Assembly (NCBI GenBank): GCA_030068145.1
Contig: JAPJBO010000348.1
Coordinates: 124,001-188,000 of the forward strand
Origin: Diplonema papillatum
Lineage: Eukaryota; Euglenozoa; Diplonemea; Diplonemida; Diplonemidae
Length of the DNA stretch: 64,000 bases
Reading direction: 5' to 3'
The position numbers were made by a program, and so were the translations under genes. Of this stretch, positions 1 through 12,045 are shown one piece after another. The notes beneath the pieces were generated by a model. It was not told the origin of the DNA. It saw only the letters and a program-made list of their open reading frames with translations, and did not search any database. Each line of letters opens with the position of its first letter. Within the stretch, counting starts at the first letter, position 1.

Positions 1-280
1 ATCGAGTGTAATCGAGCTCAAGTCGCTTTCAGGGGGGGTAGGTGAATTGGCTCAATAACGAATACGAGTCTGCAAAATAAAGCCGCCCGAACAATACAGT
101 CTTTCGGGCGGGGAGTTGCTCTCTCTCGCTCTCGTGTGACTGACACCGAGCATTTGGGGAATGCCCTGATTATTAGATTCGCGGTTAAACGAAGTTTGCA
201 CACAAGGTTTGCCCGGTCTCGCACTTACCTGTTTCTCTACTACGAGTCGTGTGTACGAGTTTCTCTCCACGAATCTGCAG

Positions 281-457
281 GCTTACGTATTCGACGTGAC
301 CGACATCCGGCGCGGAGGCTCAGGGGTCCTGCTGCAGAAGCTGCAGGAGCACTCGGACATTGTGTACGGAGTACACTTCCACCCGAAGCAGCCGTTGATG
401 GTGACGTACTCCGCCGACAGCACCGTGAAGATGTGGTCCATTAAAGGCTTCTCCTAG
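281..457 (+). CDS. WD40-repeat protein, last exon (5' part outside window)
   Basis: Partial gene. The exon probably starts after the AG at 279-280, which follows a pyrimidine-rich stretch and reads CTGCAG; the frame is then open to the TAG at 455-457. It encodes about 58 residues with one clear WD40 blade: a YGVHFHPKQPLMVT strand, then SADSTVKMW ending in the Trp after which the repeat is named. A short tail (SIKGFS) closes the protein, so this is the C-terminal blade of a beta-propeller. The blade alone does not identify the family. WD40 propellers are protein-binding platforms; which complex this one serves cannot be said. The upstream exons must lie left of the window, and 1-280 is then intron. 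Alternative: a decayed fragment of a WD40 gene. Confidence 0.6.
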   Translation, partial: AYVFDVTDIRRGGSGVLLQKLQEHSDIVYGVHFHPKQPLMVTYSADSTVKMWSIKGFS

Positions 458-566
458 ATCCCTCCGGATGCCGCGCCTCGGCTGACCGCGGCGTAGCCCG
501 CAGCGCAATGGTTCACGCGTCCGGAAAGACGAACCCTGCCGAATTGGACTGCTGTCGTAGCCACTG

Positions 567-1860
567 CTCAACCGACGACCGGCAGTGCGGTTGAAAGGGC
601 CCAGCGCATTCTTCGAAGTTCTCCGTCATTGCCGAATGCACTGCTGTCGCAGTCGGCGCCAGTTAACAGTTGGCGCGGCGAGAGAAAGTACGTAGTGTTC
701 TCAGGGCTCTCAGAAGTTCCGTCATATACCGAGCTGACTGCAGTCGCGCAGCCTATATTCAACCGCCGATCAGCAGTGCGAGTGAGAGGGTTCATGGAGT
801 TCTAAGGAGCTCGGTCGTACCAAACTGACTGCTGTCGTAGCCGACGACCAAGGGTCCAGCGCGTTCTCCGTCATGCCGAATGTCGGCGCCAGTCAACAGT
901 TGGCACTGCGAGAAAGAGTCCAGAGGGTTCTCAGGGCTCTCAGAAGTTTCGTCATGCCGAACTGAGTGCAGTCGCGCAGCCTGTATTCAACCGGCGATCG
1001 GCGGTGAGAGGGTCCATGCAATTCTAAAACGCTCGGTCATACCAAACTGACTGCTGCCGTAGCCGATGCTCAACCGACGACCCGCAATGCAGTTGAAAAG
1101 GTCCAGCGCGTTCTCGGTCATGCCGAATGCACTGCTGTGTCGCAGTCGGCGCCAGTCGACAGTTGGCACTGCGAGAAAGAGTCCAGAGGGTTCTCAGGGC
1201 TCTCAGAAGTTCCGTCATGCCGAGCTGACTGCAGTCGCGCAGCCTATATTCAACCGACGATCAGCAGTGCGAGTGAGAGGGTTCATGGAGTTCCAAGCTA
1301 GGTCGCACCAAACTGACTGCTGTCGTAGCCGATGCTCAACCGACGACCGGCAGTGCGGTTGAAAGGGTCCAGCGCGTTCTCCGTCATGCCGAATGCACTG
1401 CTGTCGCAGTCGGCGCCAGTCGACAGTTGGCACTGCGAGAAAGAGTCCAGAGGGTTCTCAGGGCTCTCAGAAGTTCCGTCATGCCGAGCTGACTGCAGTC
1501 GCGCAGCCTATATTCAACCGACGATCAGCAGTGCGAGTGAGAGGGTTCATGGAGTTCCAAGCTAGGTCGCACCAAACTGACTGCTGTCGTAGCCGATGCT
1601 CAACCGACGACCGGCAGTGCGGTTGAAAGGGTCCAGCGCGTTCTCCGTCATGCCGAATGCACTGCTGTCGCAGTCGGCGCCAGTCGACAGTTGGCACTGC
1701 GAGAAAGAGTCCAGAGGGTTCTCAGGGCTCTCAGAAGTTCCGTCATGCCGAACTGAGTGCAGTCGCGCAGCCTGCATTCAACCGGCGATCGGCAGTGCGA
1801 GTGAAAGGGTTCATGGCGTTCTCAGGAGCCTGGTCACACCAAACTGACTGCTGTCGTGGT
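567..1860. repeat. Tandem repeat, unit about 265 bp, five copies
   Basis: Units begin near 567, 841, 1069, 1332 and 1596, each opening around GCTCAACCGACGACC. Copies starting at 1069, 1332 and 1596 are nearly identical (264-bp period); the first two are more diverged or shortened. The block lies directly downstream of the WD40 exon stop. Short open frames in it are by-products of the repeat and show no domain. Confidence 0.85.
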
Positions 1861-2952
1861 CGACGGCAATTGCCAATTGAACGTGCGGGAAAGAGGTTCT
1901 CGGCAGTTCCGTCTCGATTAACTGGCTCAGTGCGCGGAGAGCATGAGTTCTGCTGACGAAAATTGCAAACCAGAATGAAGATACATCTTCGTTGTCTCGG
2001 TTGGTCGTCGGAGGGGAGTGGCTTGTGACTGCCAGTCGAAGTGGTGGCTTCGTAGTGTACCGGGGAGAGCCTGAAACACGATGAGCAACGCTGCACATGT
2101 TCGGCGATACTGCAGAGCCGCAGGCCTACGGGTTAAAGAGCTGTTGATTTTTAAACCATGGCGCTTGCGGTAATCACAACTTGTAGGGTGGTCAGCCGGC
2201 CCCAGACCATCGTTGCGGCACTCTGTGCTTTAATTCAGACCCGGGCTCTGCTTGCTGAGGTTGACTGTAGCGCTCTTGCCCCAGAGCTGTCTTCGTTGTT
2301 CTGCTTCATCTCGACCGACTGCGGACAGCTCTCTTTTCGTCGTTCGTGCAGGATTTCCTTAGGCAAAACCCCTTCCACACTTAGAATAAGATCGGTTCCG
2401 TCCGCGGCGTCGGAGTTTTTCATGCTCGCAAACGTAAGCGTAATCGACGAGCGATGTGCCAAAAAAAACAGATGGTCCCCATCCCGTGCACATGATCATA
2501 GAGACATGCACGTCTAGCCTCAGTCGCCCTCGGACTTGCATTTTCTCCCTGCCTTCCTGCTCCCGTTTGTACTAGTCCGAAGGAAACAGCAAGACTAATG
2601 TCGGGTCAGCGCTGACCAAGCCCTTGAACCTGGCCATGACCATCTGTGCCAGCCGAGTGGCTCTTCAGTGCCAGTGTTTTCTTTTGGAACTAAAAAAAAC
2701 GGGTTGCCCTTGAATGTGTTGTGCAAAAAAAGACGTAGGCAGCGTGTTTTGGCCACGGATGGTCGCGCATTTTCAAGCTCTGGCACGCAAAACCTGGCGT
2801 GAACAAGGCTACCGACGTGGGACCTTCGCCCAAAAAAGAAGAAGATCGAACAACAACCACTCCTTTGGCACCCAACAAGGCTCTTATGGCTTTAGTAAAA
2901 TTCTGCACACACAGGACATCACCGCACCGAAGAAAAAAAAGAAGTGAACCCC
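1861..2952. other. Intergenic, no gene seen
   Basis: No convincing coding sequence on either strand. It contains A-rich runs (for example 2460-2470 and 2930-2943) and ends in the short leader of the HAD gene, where an AG at 2910-2911 after a CA-rich tract is one possible trans-splice acceptor. Confidence 0.5.
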
Positions 2953-3813
2953 ATGCCGGTCAAACTCGTATGCACCGATGTAGACGGCACGTTGCTGGAC
3001 AGTGATCACAACGTGAGAGAAGACACGGTGAAGGCGATCCACGAGATGCTCGACTACGGCATCGACGTCGTGGTCTGCACGGGGAGGGGAAACGGACAGT
3101 GGTTGAGGGACCTGAGAAGCACAGTGGGGAGGGATTGTACGATCGGGAAGCCAGCGGTGCTGAGGCATGGTAGGTTGGTGCTGGATAAAGAAGGGGAAAC
3201 GTTGGAAACGACGACGTTGAAGCACGAGGTGCTTAAGCGGCTGGTGCAGGAAGTCGGACACGACATGGTGGTGGCCCACGACACCAACGGGCGGACGATG
3301 CTCAGGGACCACGACCAGAAGCTTCTCGACATGCTCGCGCACTTCGGCAACACCGACACGGAGATCATCGGCGACGAATTCGACCGCTTGGGCCTCCCGG
3401 ACGAGCGGCAGGTTTTCGGGCTCGAATTCGCGTTTCCCGAGAACGTGCAGGAAAACATCCCCGCGATCCGGAAGAAGGTCGAAACCCTGCTGGAGGGGGA
3501 CGCCGTGGTTCTGTCGGCGGTGCCTAGCTTTTTGGAGGTGGTGGCTGCGGGTGCCAACAAGGCGACCGGGATCAAGCGCATTTTCGAGATGCTGGGACAC
3601 GTGCCGCACGAGACGCTGGCCATCGGCGACGGGGAGAACGACGTTGAAATGCTGCAGCACATCCGCGAGAACGGCGGCGTCGCGGTCGCGATGGGTAACG
3701 CGGTGGCCAAGCTGAAGGACCACGCCGAGCACCACGTCTCCTCGAACAACGACGGAGGGTGGGCAATGGCGATGGAGCAGCACGTCCTTCCCCACTACCG
3801 GCAAGCCAAGTAG
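2953..3813 (+). CDS. HAD-superfamily phosphatase, Cof/IIB type
   Basis: A 286-residue single-exon protein with all four HAD motifs. Motif I is DVDGT at residues 9-13 (nucleophile Asp9, general acid Asp11). Motif II is the Thr of VVCTGRG at about 43. Motif III is a Lys in AGANKATGI, and motif IV is GDGENDVEM near the C-terminus. Length and the long region between motifs II and III fit the Cof/YidA group with a type IIB cap, which usually removes phosphate from sugar phosphates or small phospho-metabolites. The substrate cannot be read from sequence. The ATG at 2953 is chosen because the core motif begins six residues later; a GTG three codons upstream is not a likely eukaryotic start. Probably cytosolic: no signal peptide or membrane segment. 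Its last 117 bases recur downstream as a partial copy. Confidence 0.9.
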   Translation: MPVKLVCTDVDGTLLDSDHNVREDTVKAIHEMLDYGIDVVVCTGRGNGQWLRDLRSTVGRDCTIGKPAVLRHGRLVLDKEGETLETTTLKHEVLKRLVQEVGHDMVVAHDTNGRTMLRDHDQKLLDMLAHFGNTDTEIIGDEFDRLGLPDERQVFGLEFAFPENVQENIPAIRKKVETLLEGDAVVLSAVPSFLEVVAAGANKATGIKRIFEMLGHVPHETLAIGDGENDVEMLQHIRENGGVAVAMGNAVAKLKDHAEHHVSSNNDGGWAMAMEQHVLPHYRQAK

Positions 3814-4526
3814 GCACGCCTAGGGAAGCCCCAAATTGTTTTGAGACTGAAAAAAAAAAAAAAATGGCGAAAAAAAGACATCGTGCGAGAATCTGACCGG
3901 CACCCACGGCTTACGCTCCACGTGTGGAACGTGTGGATTTCCACACGTTAATTCTTTTTGGATTTTGTTCCCCCACGTGTGGATCCACAGGTACCACATG
4001 TGGATTCTGATTTATTGTTCCACATGCAGGGGAGTCTAGGCCCACTAGTGGTCAAGGCCGCACAGCCAGGTGTCGCCAAGTCCAGTAGCAACCTACCTAC
4101 GTGGCGACGCTATTTTTTTTTTTGCCGTCGCACATGAGGGGAAAGGTATTTTTCCCCTCGAACCTTAAGCGCCCACATGTGGACCCCGTATTTTCTCTGA
4201 GACCGAAAACGGAGCGTAAGCCCTGCCGGCACCCTTCGGACCCAAATATTCGGGTTAGTCTATTTTTGTCTTTTTCCAGTTGCGCACCGTATCCGGAAAC
4301 GGATACGCTACGGATCCGAAGACACTAACCGGGGATAGCTGTCGTCTGCCCATCAATGGATAAGTAAAGTCCCGCCAATACTTTCTCTCCAGCTGTGAAT
4401 CACTGCGCTGCTGCTCCGGGACTTGGTTCCAGAGGTGCGCAGTTGAGCATGCACGCAGCGCAACTGCGGCAAGTGGAGACGAAGGGTGCTGTGCATCCCG
4501 CTCTCACTACAGGTCGCAGCCTGCTT

Positions 4527-4613
4527 AGTAAAATTCCCCGTGTTGAGTCAAATTAAGCCGCATACTCCACGCCTGGTGGTGTCATTCCGTCAATTCCTTT
4601 AAGTTTCAGCCTT
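4527..4613 (-). pseudogene. 18S rRNA fragment (87 bp) inside duplication copy 1
   Basis: The minus strand reads as the universally conserved small-subunit segment containing AAACTTAAAGGAATTGACGG, followed by GAATGACACCACCAGGCG and AATTTGACTCAACACGGGG. Sequence flanking it (GCCTGCTT before, CTCGGCTAGC after) is directly joined in the second duplication copy near 5504. The piece is therefore a precise insertion into, or loss from, one copy. It is too short to function as rRNA. Confidence 0.9.
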
Positions 4614-4657
4614 CTCGGCTAGCATCCGGCTTGACCTGTACGTACGGTGGTGGTCGC

Positions 4658-4774
4658 AACGCGGTGGCCAAGCTGAAGGACCACGCCGAGCACCACGTCT
4701 CCTCGAACAACGACGGAGGGTGGGCAATGGCGATGGAGCAGCACGTCCTTTCCCACTACCGGCAAGCCAAGTAG
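4658..4774 (+). pseudogene. Partial copy of the HAD gene 3' end
   Basis: Repeats the last 38 codons of the HAD phosphatase (from NAVAKLKDHAEH to the TAG) with one or two base changes. It has no upstream HAD sequence, so it cannot encode the enzyme. It arose with the 961-bp tandem duplication. Confidence 0.9.
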
Positions 4775-5547
4775 GCACGCCTAGGGAAGCCCCAAATTGT
4801 TTTGAGACTGAAAAAAAAAAAAAGAAAATGGCGACGAAAAAAAGACATCGTGCGAGAATCTGACCGGCACCCACGGCTTACGCTCCACGTGTGGAACGTG
4901 TGGATTTCCACACGTTAATTCTTTTTGGATTTTGTTCCCCCACGTGTGGATCCACAGGTACCACATGTGGATTCTGATTTATTGGTCCACATGCAGGGGA
5001 GTCTAGGCCCACTAGTGGTCAAGGCCGCACAGCCAGGTGTCGCCAAGTCCAGTAGAAACCTACGTAGCGACGCTATTTTTTTTTTTGCCGTCGCACATGA
5101 GGGGAAAGGTTTTTTTCCCCTCGAACCTTAAGCGCCCACATGTGGACCAACCTATTTTCTCTGAGACCGAAAACGGAGCGTAAGCCCTGCCGGCACCCCT
5201 CGGACCCAAATATTCGGGTTAGTCTATTTTCGTCTTTTTTCAGTTGCGCACCGTATCCTGAAACGGATACGCTACGGATCCGAAGACCCTAACCCCCCCC
5301 ACATGGGACAGCTGTCGTCTGCCCATCAATGGAGAAGTAAAGTCCCGCCAATGCTTTCTCTCCAGCTGTGAATCACTGCGCTGCTGCTCCGGTACTTGGT
5401 TCCAGAGGTGCGCAGTTGAGCATGCACGCAGCGCCACCGCAACTGCGGCAAGTGGAGACGAAGGGTGCTGTGCATCCCGCTCTCACTACAGGTCGCAGCC
5501 TGCTTCTCGGCTAGCATCCGGCTTGACCTGTACGTACGGTGGTGGTC

Positions 5548-8147
5548 ACACCCGTCTTGACCGCTGCAAATCTACCCGCAGTTGCCGATTGACCGGCCAC
5601 TGTCGCCAGACTGACGAAACGGTTAGAAACCGATCGGTCAAACGTGCGGTCCGGGTTATGTCCTACCCGGAACCGCCCACTTATCCCCCCCACCCCGTCT
5701 TATATATGACGCGGTTGTAGGGACCTCCTCCCCGTGACGGATTCGCCTGTGCTCTGGTAGTACGGATATTCCGCGCTGATGATGGTCTGCCTTACGTGTC
5801 CGTGGCTTAAGGGCCGAACGGCGCAGACGGGACCAGTGCGGTGTTGAGCACATATCCATTCCAAGCACGTTCTTGCAAACCCACCGTCTCACCGTCTTAT
5901 GTGACACTTTTTCGCGGAATGGGTGCTATACAACGTAATCTTCGGAAAAGACTTGACGGTAGCATTGATCATGCACGAGAGACAGCGTTCCATGTCTAAT
6001 CATTAAACCAAGGTTTTCACCCCATGAGAGATGCAGCATGAAACTAAGATCCTTCCCCCTTCCCAGATTCCCTTCCCCCTTAGAACTTCGCCGAATATCC
6101 TCTTTCCCACCACTGCTCGAAGGAGACTGGACGCCGTCGTCAAACATTCAGGAAAGGCAGTGCTCTGTTTAACCCTTTACGGGCAGGGGTCATGTATTTA
6201 TGTCGAAAAAGCCAAACCCCGAGGCCTTCAGAGTACAGACACGTCAATGTTTAAGAGATGTGTCACGAAACCTTTTCAAGGAGCACCAGAACACCTATTT
6301 TTGGAGGCGTAACACTCTCGAGTTTGACCCGTAGATTCCCCAGAAGGCTTTCTGCGCGCTGGACAACTCACCCTCCCTCCGTCCGTAAGGGGTTACGCAT
6401 AAAACTACCCCCACGGCGGATCCTGCCGGTCGTGATATTAAGTCATCGACCGCACCTGGGGGGGCATGGCAGTGCAAAAAAGACGAATTGCCCATCTCTT
6501 TTTTATAGTATAGTAAGCACCTGCTTTGTAGGAAATCCTTCAGATTGCCAGCCTCTGCGACCGCTGCGGGTCGCACGACGATCGCGCACCCCTGCCGGCA
6601 CAGCTGGCCCCTCGACGACTGCCGCATGGAAGCCGGAGAACGAGAAAGACTTGGTCAAGGTTCTTGCCTCCCGGTTACGCACCACGTCTTTTTTACTAAA
6701 ATGCCATTGGACGCCCACCCCTGCACCTGCTAGTCCGTCATTAGGTGCCACCGCAGGCCGCATACCGCTCGTTTCCTAGGGAATCCTGATCTTGTTGTTG
6801 CTAACATAGCTCTTGACCGTTGAACAGCCGGCCGCAACCCGAAACGTTGCGTGCAGTGTTCGATTGCGGTCTCCGACTGACCGGTCGGCCTGACTGGCCA
6901 AACGTGTGGCTAAAACCCGGACCAAGGGTGCCGTTTGACCGTCAAACTCCCCCTGAGTCATAAACCGCTACGTTGCGGCCAGTGGCCGGCTACTTTCTCA
7001 GACTGGCCTTGCCAGAAACTGAGCAAAGGTGCGGTCGCGACCATGGTCGGTCTGCGATTTCGGCGTCGAAAAACTAAAATTCATTTGCAAAGTGTCCTCC
7101 TCACCTCATCCTTTCCCCCCGTCTTTCAAAAGAGACGTGCCTTGAGCTCTCGCAGCACAGGTAGTTTCTGAGACGAGCTACGAACTGCCACCGACGGCTA
7201 GCCAGACCATCGCACAATCGGTTGCCTGTTTAGTGGAAGTTACCTCTTATTTCTTTCAAGTTACTTGCCATGTGGGGAAGTACTGACGGTACTGTTCAGT
7301 TCGTTGTATGACGAATCCAAGGCATACAATCCCGCGCCAACTAAACTAAGATCCCACCGTTTCCGGTTCTTTGTAAGCCGTTCGGGCAGTGCTTGCTAAG
7401 CGCGTCGAGCATGGCAATAATCCCGTGGACTGTAGGATCATTTTCAACTGTGCAAGCACGCATCCCTCCTCCGTCAAACCTCTGAATTCTGCTTGAGGGC
7501 AGCGGCCTCTCTCTTCACCGCCAAGTCTTGGTTGTAGCATCCCCGCTTTTTCGGGTGTGTCTCTTTGGCTCGCCGTGTAAGAATCATCCATTCGAACTCC
7601 AGGCATGCCGACACCGAGCCATTCCAGTACACCGGTTCATCACCGACAACGCAAAGTGTTCCGTCGGATTGTGAAAAATGGCAACTGTTGGCCTAGCACC
7701 TACCCTGTCATCATGGGGTTGGCTTTTCAGCAGCCAAGAGGAAGGCATCTGTCGCACTCGGGGGATGCGCACGGATCTCCTTGTTAGTTTGCATTCGCCG
7801 GTTGCGGTAGTAAACCGAGGGTCTTTCCGGGAATTGCGTCAAGGCGACCGCCCCTCAGCAGATTTGACCTAACCTAGAGGAGCCAACCTGTGCTGCACAC
7901 AACCTCCGACAGAGCTCAAAACCAATCCTGCGAGCTCACAGATCCCAACATTTATCTTTCTCTGCTGGCATTCTCCGAGTGTGTCTCCTCTTTCTCTCTC
8001 TCGCTCTTTTATGCAGAGTTGCTCGCTCGTTTGCAACAAGGTTCAGCTTCGGTCCCCTGCAGTCATTCGGGGCGACCATACCACAGATATAGAGGAAGGC
8101 CCCCGCAGCCACTACAAAGTTCAAGTGTGCGAAAATGTATACACCCC
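5548..8147. other. Intergenic; dispersed-repeat pieces only
   Basis: No credible gene on either strand. 5775-5880 is a copy of the dispersed repeat whose 3' end reads CCATTCCAAGCACGTTCTTG (fuller copy at 42820-43030). 5965-6060 matches the sequence just before IMPDH exon 4. 6497-6560 matches the 5' end of the repeat that begins TAAGCACCTGCTTTGTAGG. A 173-codon open stretch at 6258-6779 has no domain and untypical composition, so I do not call it. Confidence 0.5.
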
Positions 8148-8400
8148 AGGCATCTTGTTAAGAACCATCCATCCATCCATCAGCGGCTGACCCCCCCCCC
8201 CCCCCCCCCCCCAGGCATCTTGTTAAGAACCATCCATCCATCCATCAGCCGGCTGACCCCCCCCTCGGCACTTGTTAAAACATCATCCATCCATCAGCCG
8301 GCTCAACCCGTTTAACCTCCCCTTCCCCCTCCATCCCCTCCCCAGGCATCTTGTTTGAACCCCCCCCCCCATCAGCCCCCTGACCCCCCCCCCCCTCAGG
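8148..8400. repeat. CATC/poly-C tandem repeat
   Basis: Four imperfect units of CAGGCATCTTGTTAAGAACC, then CATCCATCCATCAGC, then a run of C (up to about 20). Unit length varies between about 60 and 70 bp because the C-runs differ. Confidence 0.85.
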
Positions 8401-8609
8401 CTATTTTCACTGTGGAGGGGGGAGACGCTACCTGTCACACTCTAAGGTGGTCACCACGGTGGGCGGTCAGAAAAAAAATTTTTTTTTTTGCCCAAATACC
8501 CGAAATACCACACTTTGGAAAATTTTTGTGGGCCCACTTTTGGCAGGGAATTTTGACCATTTCACCTTAGAGAATTTGACCACCCAGCCTCCAAGGCAAC
8601 TGCACTGTA

Positions 8610-8736
8610 GAGGGGGGGGGGAGGGGGTCTGGTTTATCCGGCCATCCGCCAAAGTGGCTGATCCTTAACAAGAGCGCTGCGGCTGCCCCCCCCCCCCCCC
8701 TCAGGCTATTTTCACTGTGGAGGGGCAGCACTGTAA

Positions 8737-8767
<31 letters not shown>

Positions 8768-8822
8768 CTGGTTTATCCGGCCATCCGGCCAAAGTGGCTG
8801 ATCCTTAACAAGAGCGCTGATA
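8610..8822. repeat. G/C-run repeat, two units
   Basis: Two units, each with a long G-run (the second from about 8739 to 8766), then GGTCTGGTTTATCCGGCCATC, then CAAAGTGGCTGATCCTTAAC and AAGAGCGCTG. A run of C follows the first unit. Long G/C homopolymers may be collapsed or misread. Confidence 0.8.
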
Positions 8823-8849
8823 CACCCCCCTCCCATGTCAACCGACAAT

Positions 8850-11800
8850 ACTAGAGTGCTTACAAAACGCTACAATACATCTGCCAGGCAAAAGAGATCA
8901 AACGATTTTGGTCATCTAACGGGAGTGAGGATAGTCCGCTGCCATTTGACCGAGGTGCACCACGGGCTCGACCTCCTCTCCAGGGGAGACGCACGGACGA
9001 AATAGCCCCCGACGCGACCATCCTGCACTAAGATCGGCTGCTCGACGTTCGGTACCGGTTTGTCGGTAAGCTGAAGTGCTTCGATTTTCAGGGCGTCGCG
9101 CGAGAAGCAGCGTACTCGCTGGTCGAGGCGGCGGAGTGCCGCGCGCTGTGGGGCAAGCTCGGGCAGAATGCGGCGGCGGCCGTCGTGCGGGGCGGCGCGT
9201 ACGAGGGGCTCTACGAGCTCTCCCGGCAGCTGCTCAACCGGTACGGCCCGAACGGGCGGAGGGCGCCCCCGCACGACTTGACCGAGGTGCACCACGGGCT
9301 CGACCTCCTCTCCAGAGGAGACGCGCGGGACAATATGCCCGCGACCATCCTGCATTCGGAGGAGGAAGATCGACTGCTCTACGGTCGGTACCGGTTTGTC
9401 GGTAAGCTGAAGTGCTTCGATTTGCAGGGCGTCGCGCGAGAAGCAGCGTACTCGTTGGTCGAGGCGGTGGAGTGCCGCGCGTAGGTGGGGCAAAGCTCGG
9501 GCAGCAGATCCTGCGTGCGGGGGCGACTCTGCCACACTTCAACAGCCAAAGTTGCAGTGTGCGAATATGTCTACTGTTTACACTCCCTCCAATATCTGAC
9601 ACCACCAACCAGAAACTCTAAAAACACCATACTTTCAGTGTTTACATAACGCTACACGCGCCAGGCAAAAAAAAAAAAAAAATCAAACGAATCATCAAAG
9701 AAAAGTCAGAAAACAAAGTGCGCGATCGCAGTTTCTCGCACCCTCTTCCCCCTTCTATGAGTCCGCCAGACAGCGAAGCGGGGGCGAGTGCTGCGGGCTC
9801 ATCGGGGGCGGACAACGAGTCGTTGTGGGGGTCGCTGCTCGAGGCGCCGGCGGCGTACTCGCTGGTCGAATCGGCGGAGTGCCGCGCGTTGTGGGGCAAA
9901 GCTCGGGCAGCAGATCCTGCGTGCGGGGGCGACTCTGCCACACTTCAACAGCCAAAGTTGCAGTGTGCGAATATGTCTACTGTTTACACTCCCTCCAATA
10001 TCTGACACCACCAACCAGAAACTCTAAAAACACCATACAGAAAACAAAGTGCGCGAGAGGTAGGGGGCCCTCGCAGTTCCTCGCACGCTCTTCCTCCTCG
10101 TCCTGGTGTGTCTGATGAGTCCAGACAGCGAAGCGGGGGCGAGTGCTGCGGGCTCATCGGGGGCGGACAGCAAGTCGTTGTGGGGGTCGCTGCCGCGGGC
10201 GCTCGAGGCGCCGGCGGCGTACTCGCTGGTCGAGGCGGCGGAGTGCCGCGCGCTGTGGGGCAAGCTCGGGCAGAATGCGGCGGCGGCCGTCGTGCGGGGC
10301 GGCGCGTACGAGGGGCTCTACGAGCTCTCCCGGCAGCTGCTCAACCGGTACGGCCCGAACGGGCGGAGGGCGCCCCCGCACGACTTGACCGAGGTGCACC
10401 ACGGGCTCGACCTCCTCTCCAGAGGAGACGCGCGGGACAATATGCCCGCGACCATCCTGCATTCGGAGGAGGAAGATCGACTGCTCTACGGTCGGTACCG
10501 GTTTGTCGGTAAGCTGAAGTGCTTCGATTTGCAGGGCGTCGCGCGAGAAGCAGCGTACTCGTTGGTCGAGGCGGTGGAGTGCCGCGCGTAGGTGGGGCAA
10601 AGCTCGGGCAGCAGATCCTGCGTGCGGGGGCGACTCTGCCACACTTCAACAGCCAAAGTTGCAGTGTGCGAATATGTCTACTGTTTACACTCCCTCCAAT
10701 ATCTGACACCACCAACCAGAAACTCTAAAAACACCATACTTTCAGTGTTTACATAACGCTACACGCGCCAGGCAAAAAAAAAAAAAAATCAAACGAATCA
10801 TCAAAGAAAAGTCAGAAAACAAAGTGCGCGATCGCAGTTTCTCGCACCCTCTTCCCCCTTCTATGAGTCCGCCAGACAGCGAAGCGGGGGCGAGTGCTGC
10901 GGGCTCATCGGGGGCGGACAACGAGTCGTTGTGGGGGTCGCTGCTCGAGGCGCCGGCGGCGTACTCGCTGGTCGAATCGGCGGAGTGCCGCGCGTTGTGG
11001 GGCAAAGCTCGGGCAGCAGATCCTGCGTGCGGGGGCGACTCTGCCACACTTCAACAGCCAAAGTTGCAGTGTGCGAATATGTCTACTGTTTACACTCCCT
11101 CCAATATCTGACACCACCAACCAGAAACTCTAAAAACACCATACTTTCAGTGTTTACATAACGCTACACGCGCCAGGCAAAAAAAAAAAAATCAAACGAA
11201 TCATCAAAGAAAAGTCAGAAAACAAAGTGCGCGAGAGGTAGGGAGGCCCTCGCAGTTCCTCGCACGCTCTTCCTCCTCGTCCTGGTGTGTCTGATGAGTC
11301 CGCCAGACAGCGAAGCGGGGGCGAGTGCTGCGGGCTCATCGGGGGCGGACAGTGAGTCGTTGTGGGGGTCGCTGCCGCGGGCGCTCGAGGCGCCGGCGGC
11401 GTACTCGCTGGTCGAGGCGGCGGAGTGCCGCGCGCTGTGGGGCAAGCTCGGGCAGAATGCGGCGGCGGCCGTCGTGCGGGGCGGCGCGTACGAGGGGCTC
11501 TACGAGCTCTCCCGGCAGCTGCTCAACCGGTACGGCCCGAACGGGCGGAGGGCGCCCCCGCACAACTTGACCGAGGTGCACCACGGGCTCGACCTCCTCT
11601 CCAGAGGAGACGCGCGGGACAAAATATGCCCGCGACCATCCTGCATTCGGAGGAGGAAGATCGACTGCTCTACGGTCGGTACCGGTTTGTCGGTAAGCTG
11701 AAGTGCTTCGATTTTCAGGGCGTCGCGCGAGAAGCAGCGTACTCGTTGGTCGAGGCGGTGGAGTGCCGCGCGTAGTGGGGCAAAGCTCGGGCAGCAGATC

Positions 11801-11968
11801 CTGCGTGCTGCCACACTTCAACAGCCGAAGTTGTATTGTGCGAATATGTCTACTGTCTACACTCCCTCCAATATCTGACACCACCAACCAGAAACTCTAA
11901 AACACCATACTTTCAGTGCTTACATAACGCAGGCAAAAAGAAATCAAACGAATCATCAAAGAAAAGTC
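8850..11968 (+). pseudogene. Array of partial copies of the TPR gene 5' part
   Basis: The leader and first ~160 codons of the TPR gene are repeated several times upstream of the complete gene. Start-codon copies (ATGAGTCC context) lie near 9757, 10114, 10863 and 11295, and at 12046 in the intact gene. A first, start-less copy begins near 8938. Two leader types alternate: a short form with CGCGATCGCAG (9717, 10823) and a long form with GCGAGAGGTAGG (10050, 11232). The block around 9180-10030 recurs at about +1,106 bp with almost no change, so at least one step is recent. Copies stop or jump back to the exon start around GAAGCAGCGTAC and lack the TPR region. Short truncated proteins could be made from them, but nothing shows that they are. 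Confidence 0.85.
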
Positions 11969-12045
11969 AGAAAACAAAGTGCGCGAGAGGTAGGGAGGCC
12001 CTCGCAGTTCCTCGCACCCTCTTCCTCCTCGTCCTGGTGTGTCTG

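Larger units (their letters stand above)
3697..5547. repeat. Tandem segmental duplication (3' end of the HAD gene plus downstream DNA)
   Basis: Copy 1 (3697-4656) and copy 2 (4658-5547) are close to identical, period about 961 bp. Each starts inside the last HAD codons and ends at the sequence CGTACGGTGGTGGTC. Each holds an A-run after the stop codon and a set of short palindromes based on CCACGTGTGG and CCACATGTGG (copy 1 about 3920-4035). Each also holds an inverted pair GGCTTACGCTCC / GGAGCGTAAGCC. Copy 1 carries an extra 87-bp 18S rDNA piece that copy 2 lacks. Confidence 0.9.

Noticed and set aside
6258-6779. 173-codon open frame
   Set aside because: No domain, overlaps dispersed-repeat sequence (6497-6560), and its composition is unlike the real exons.
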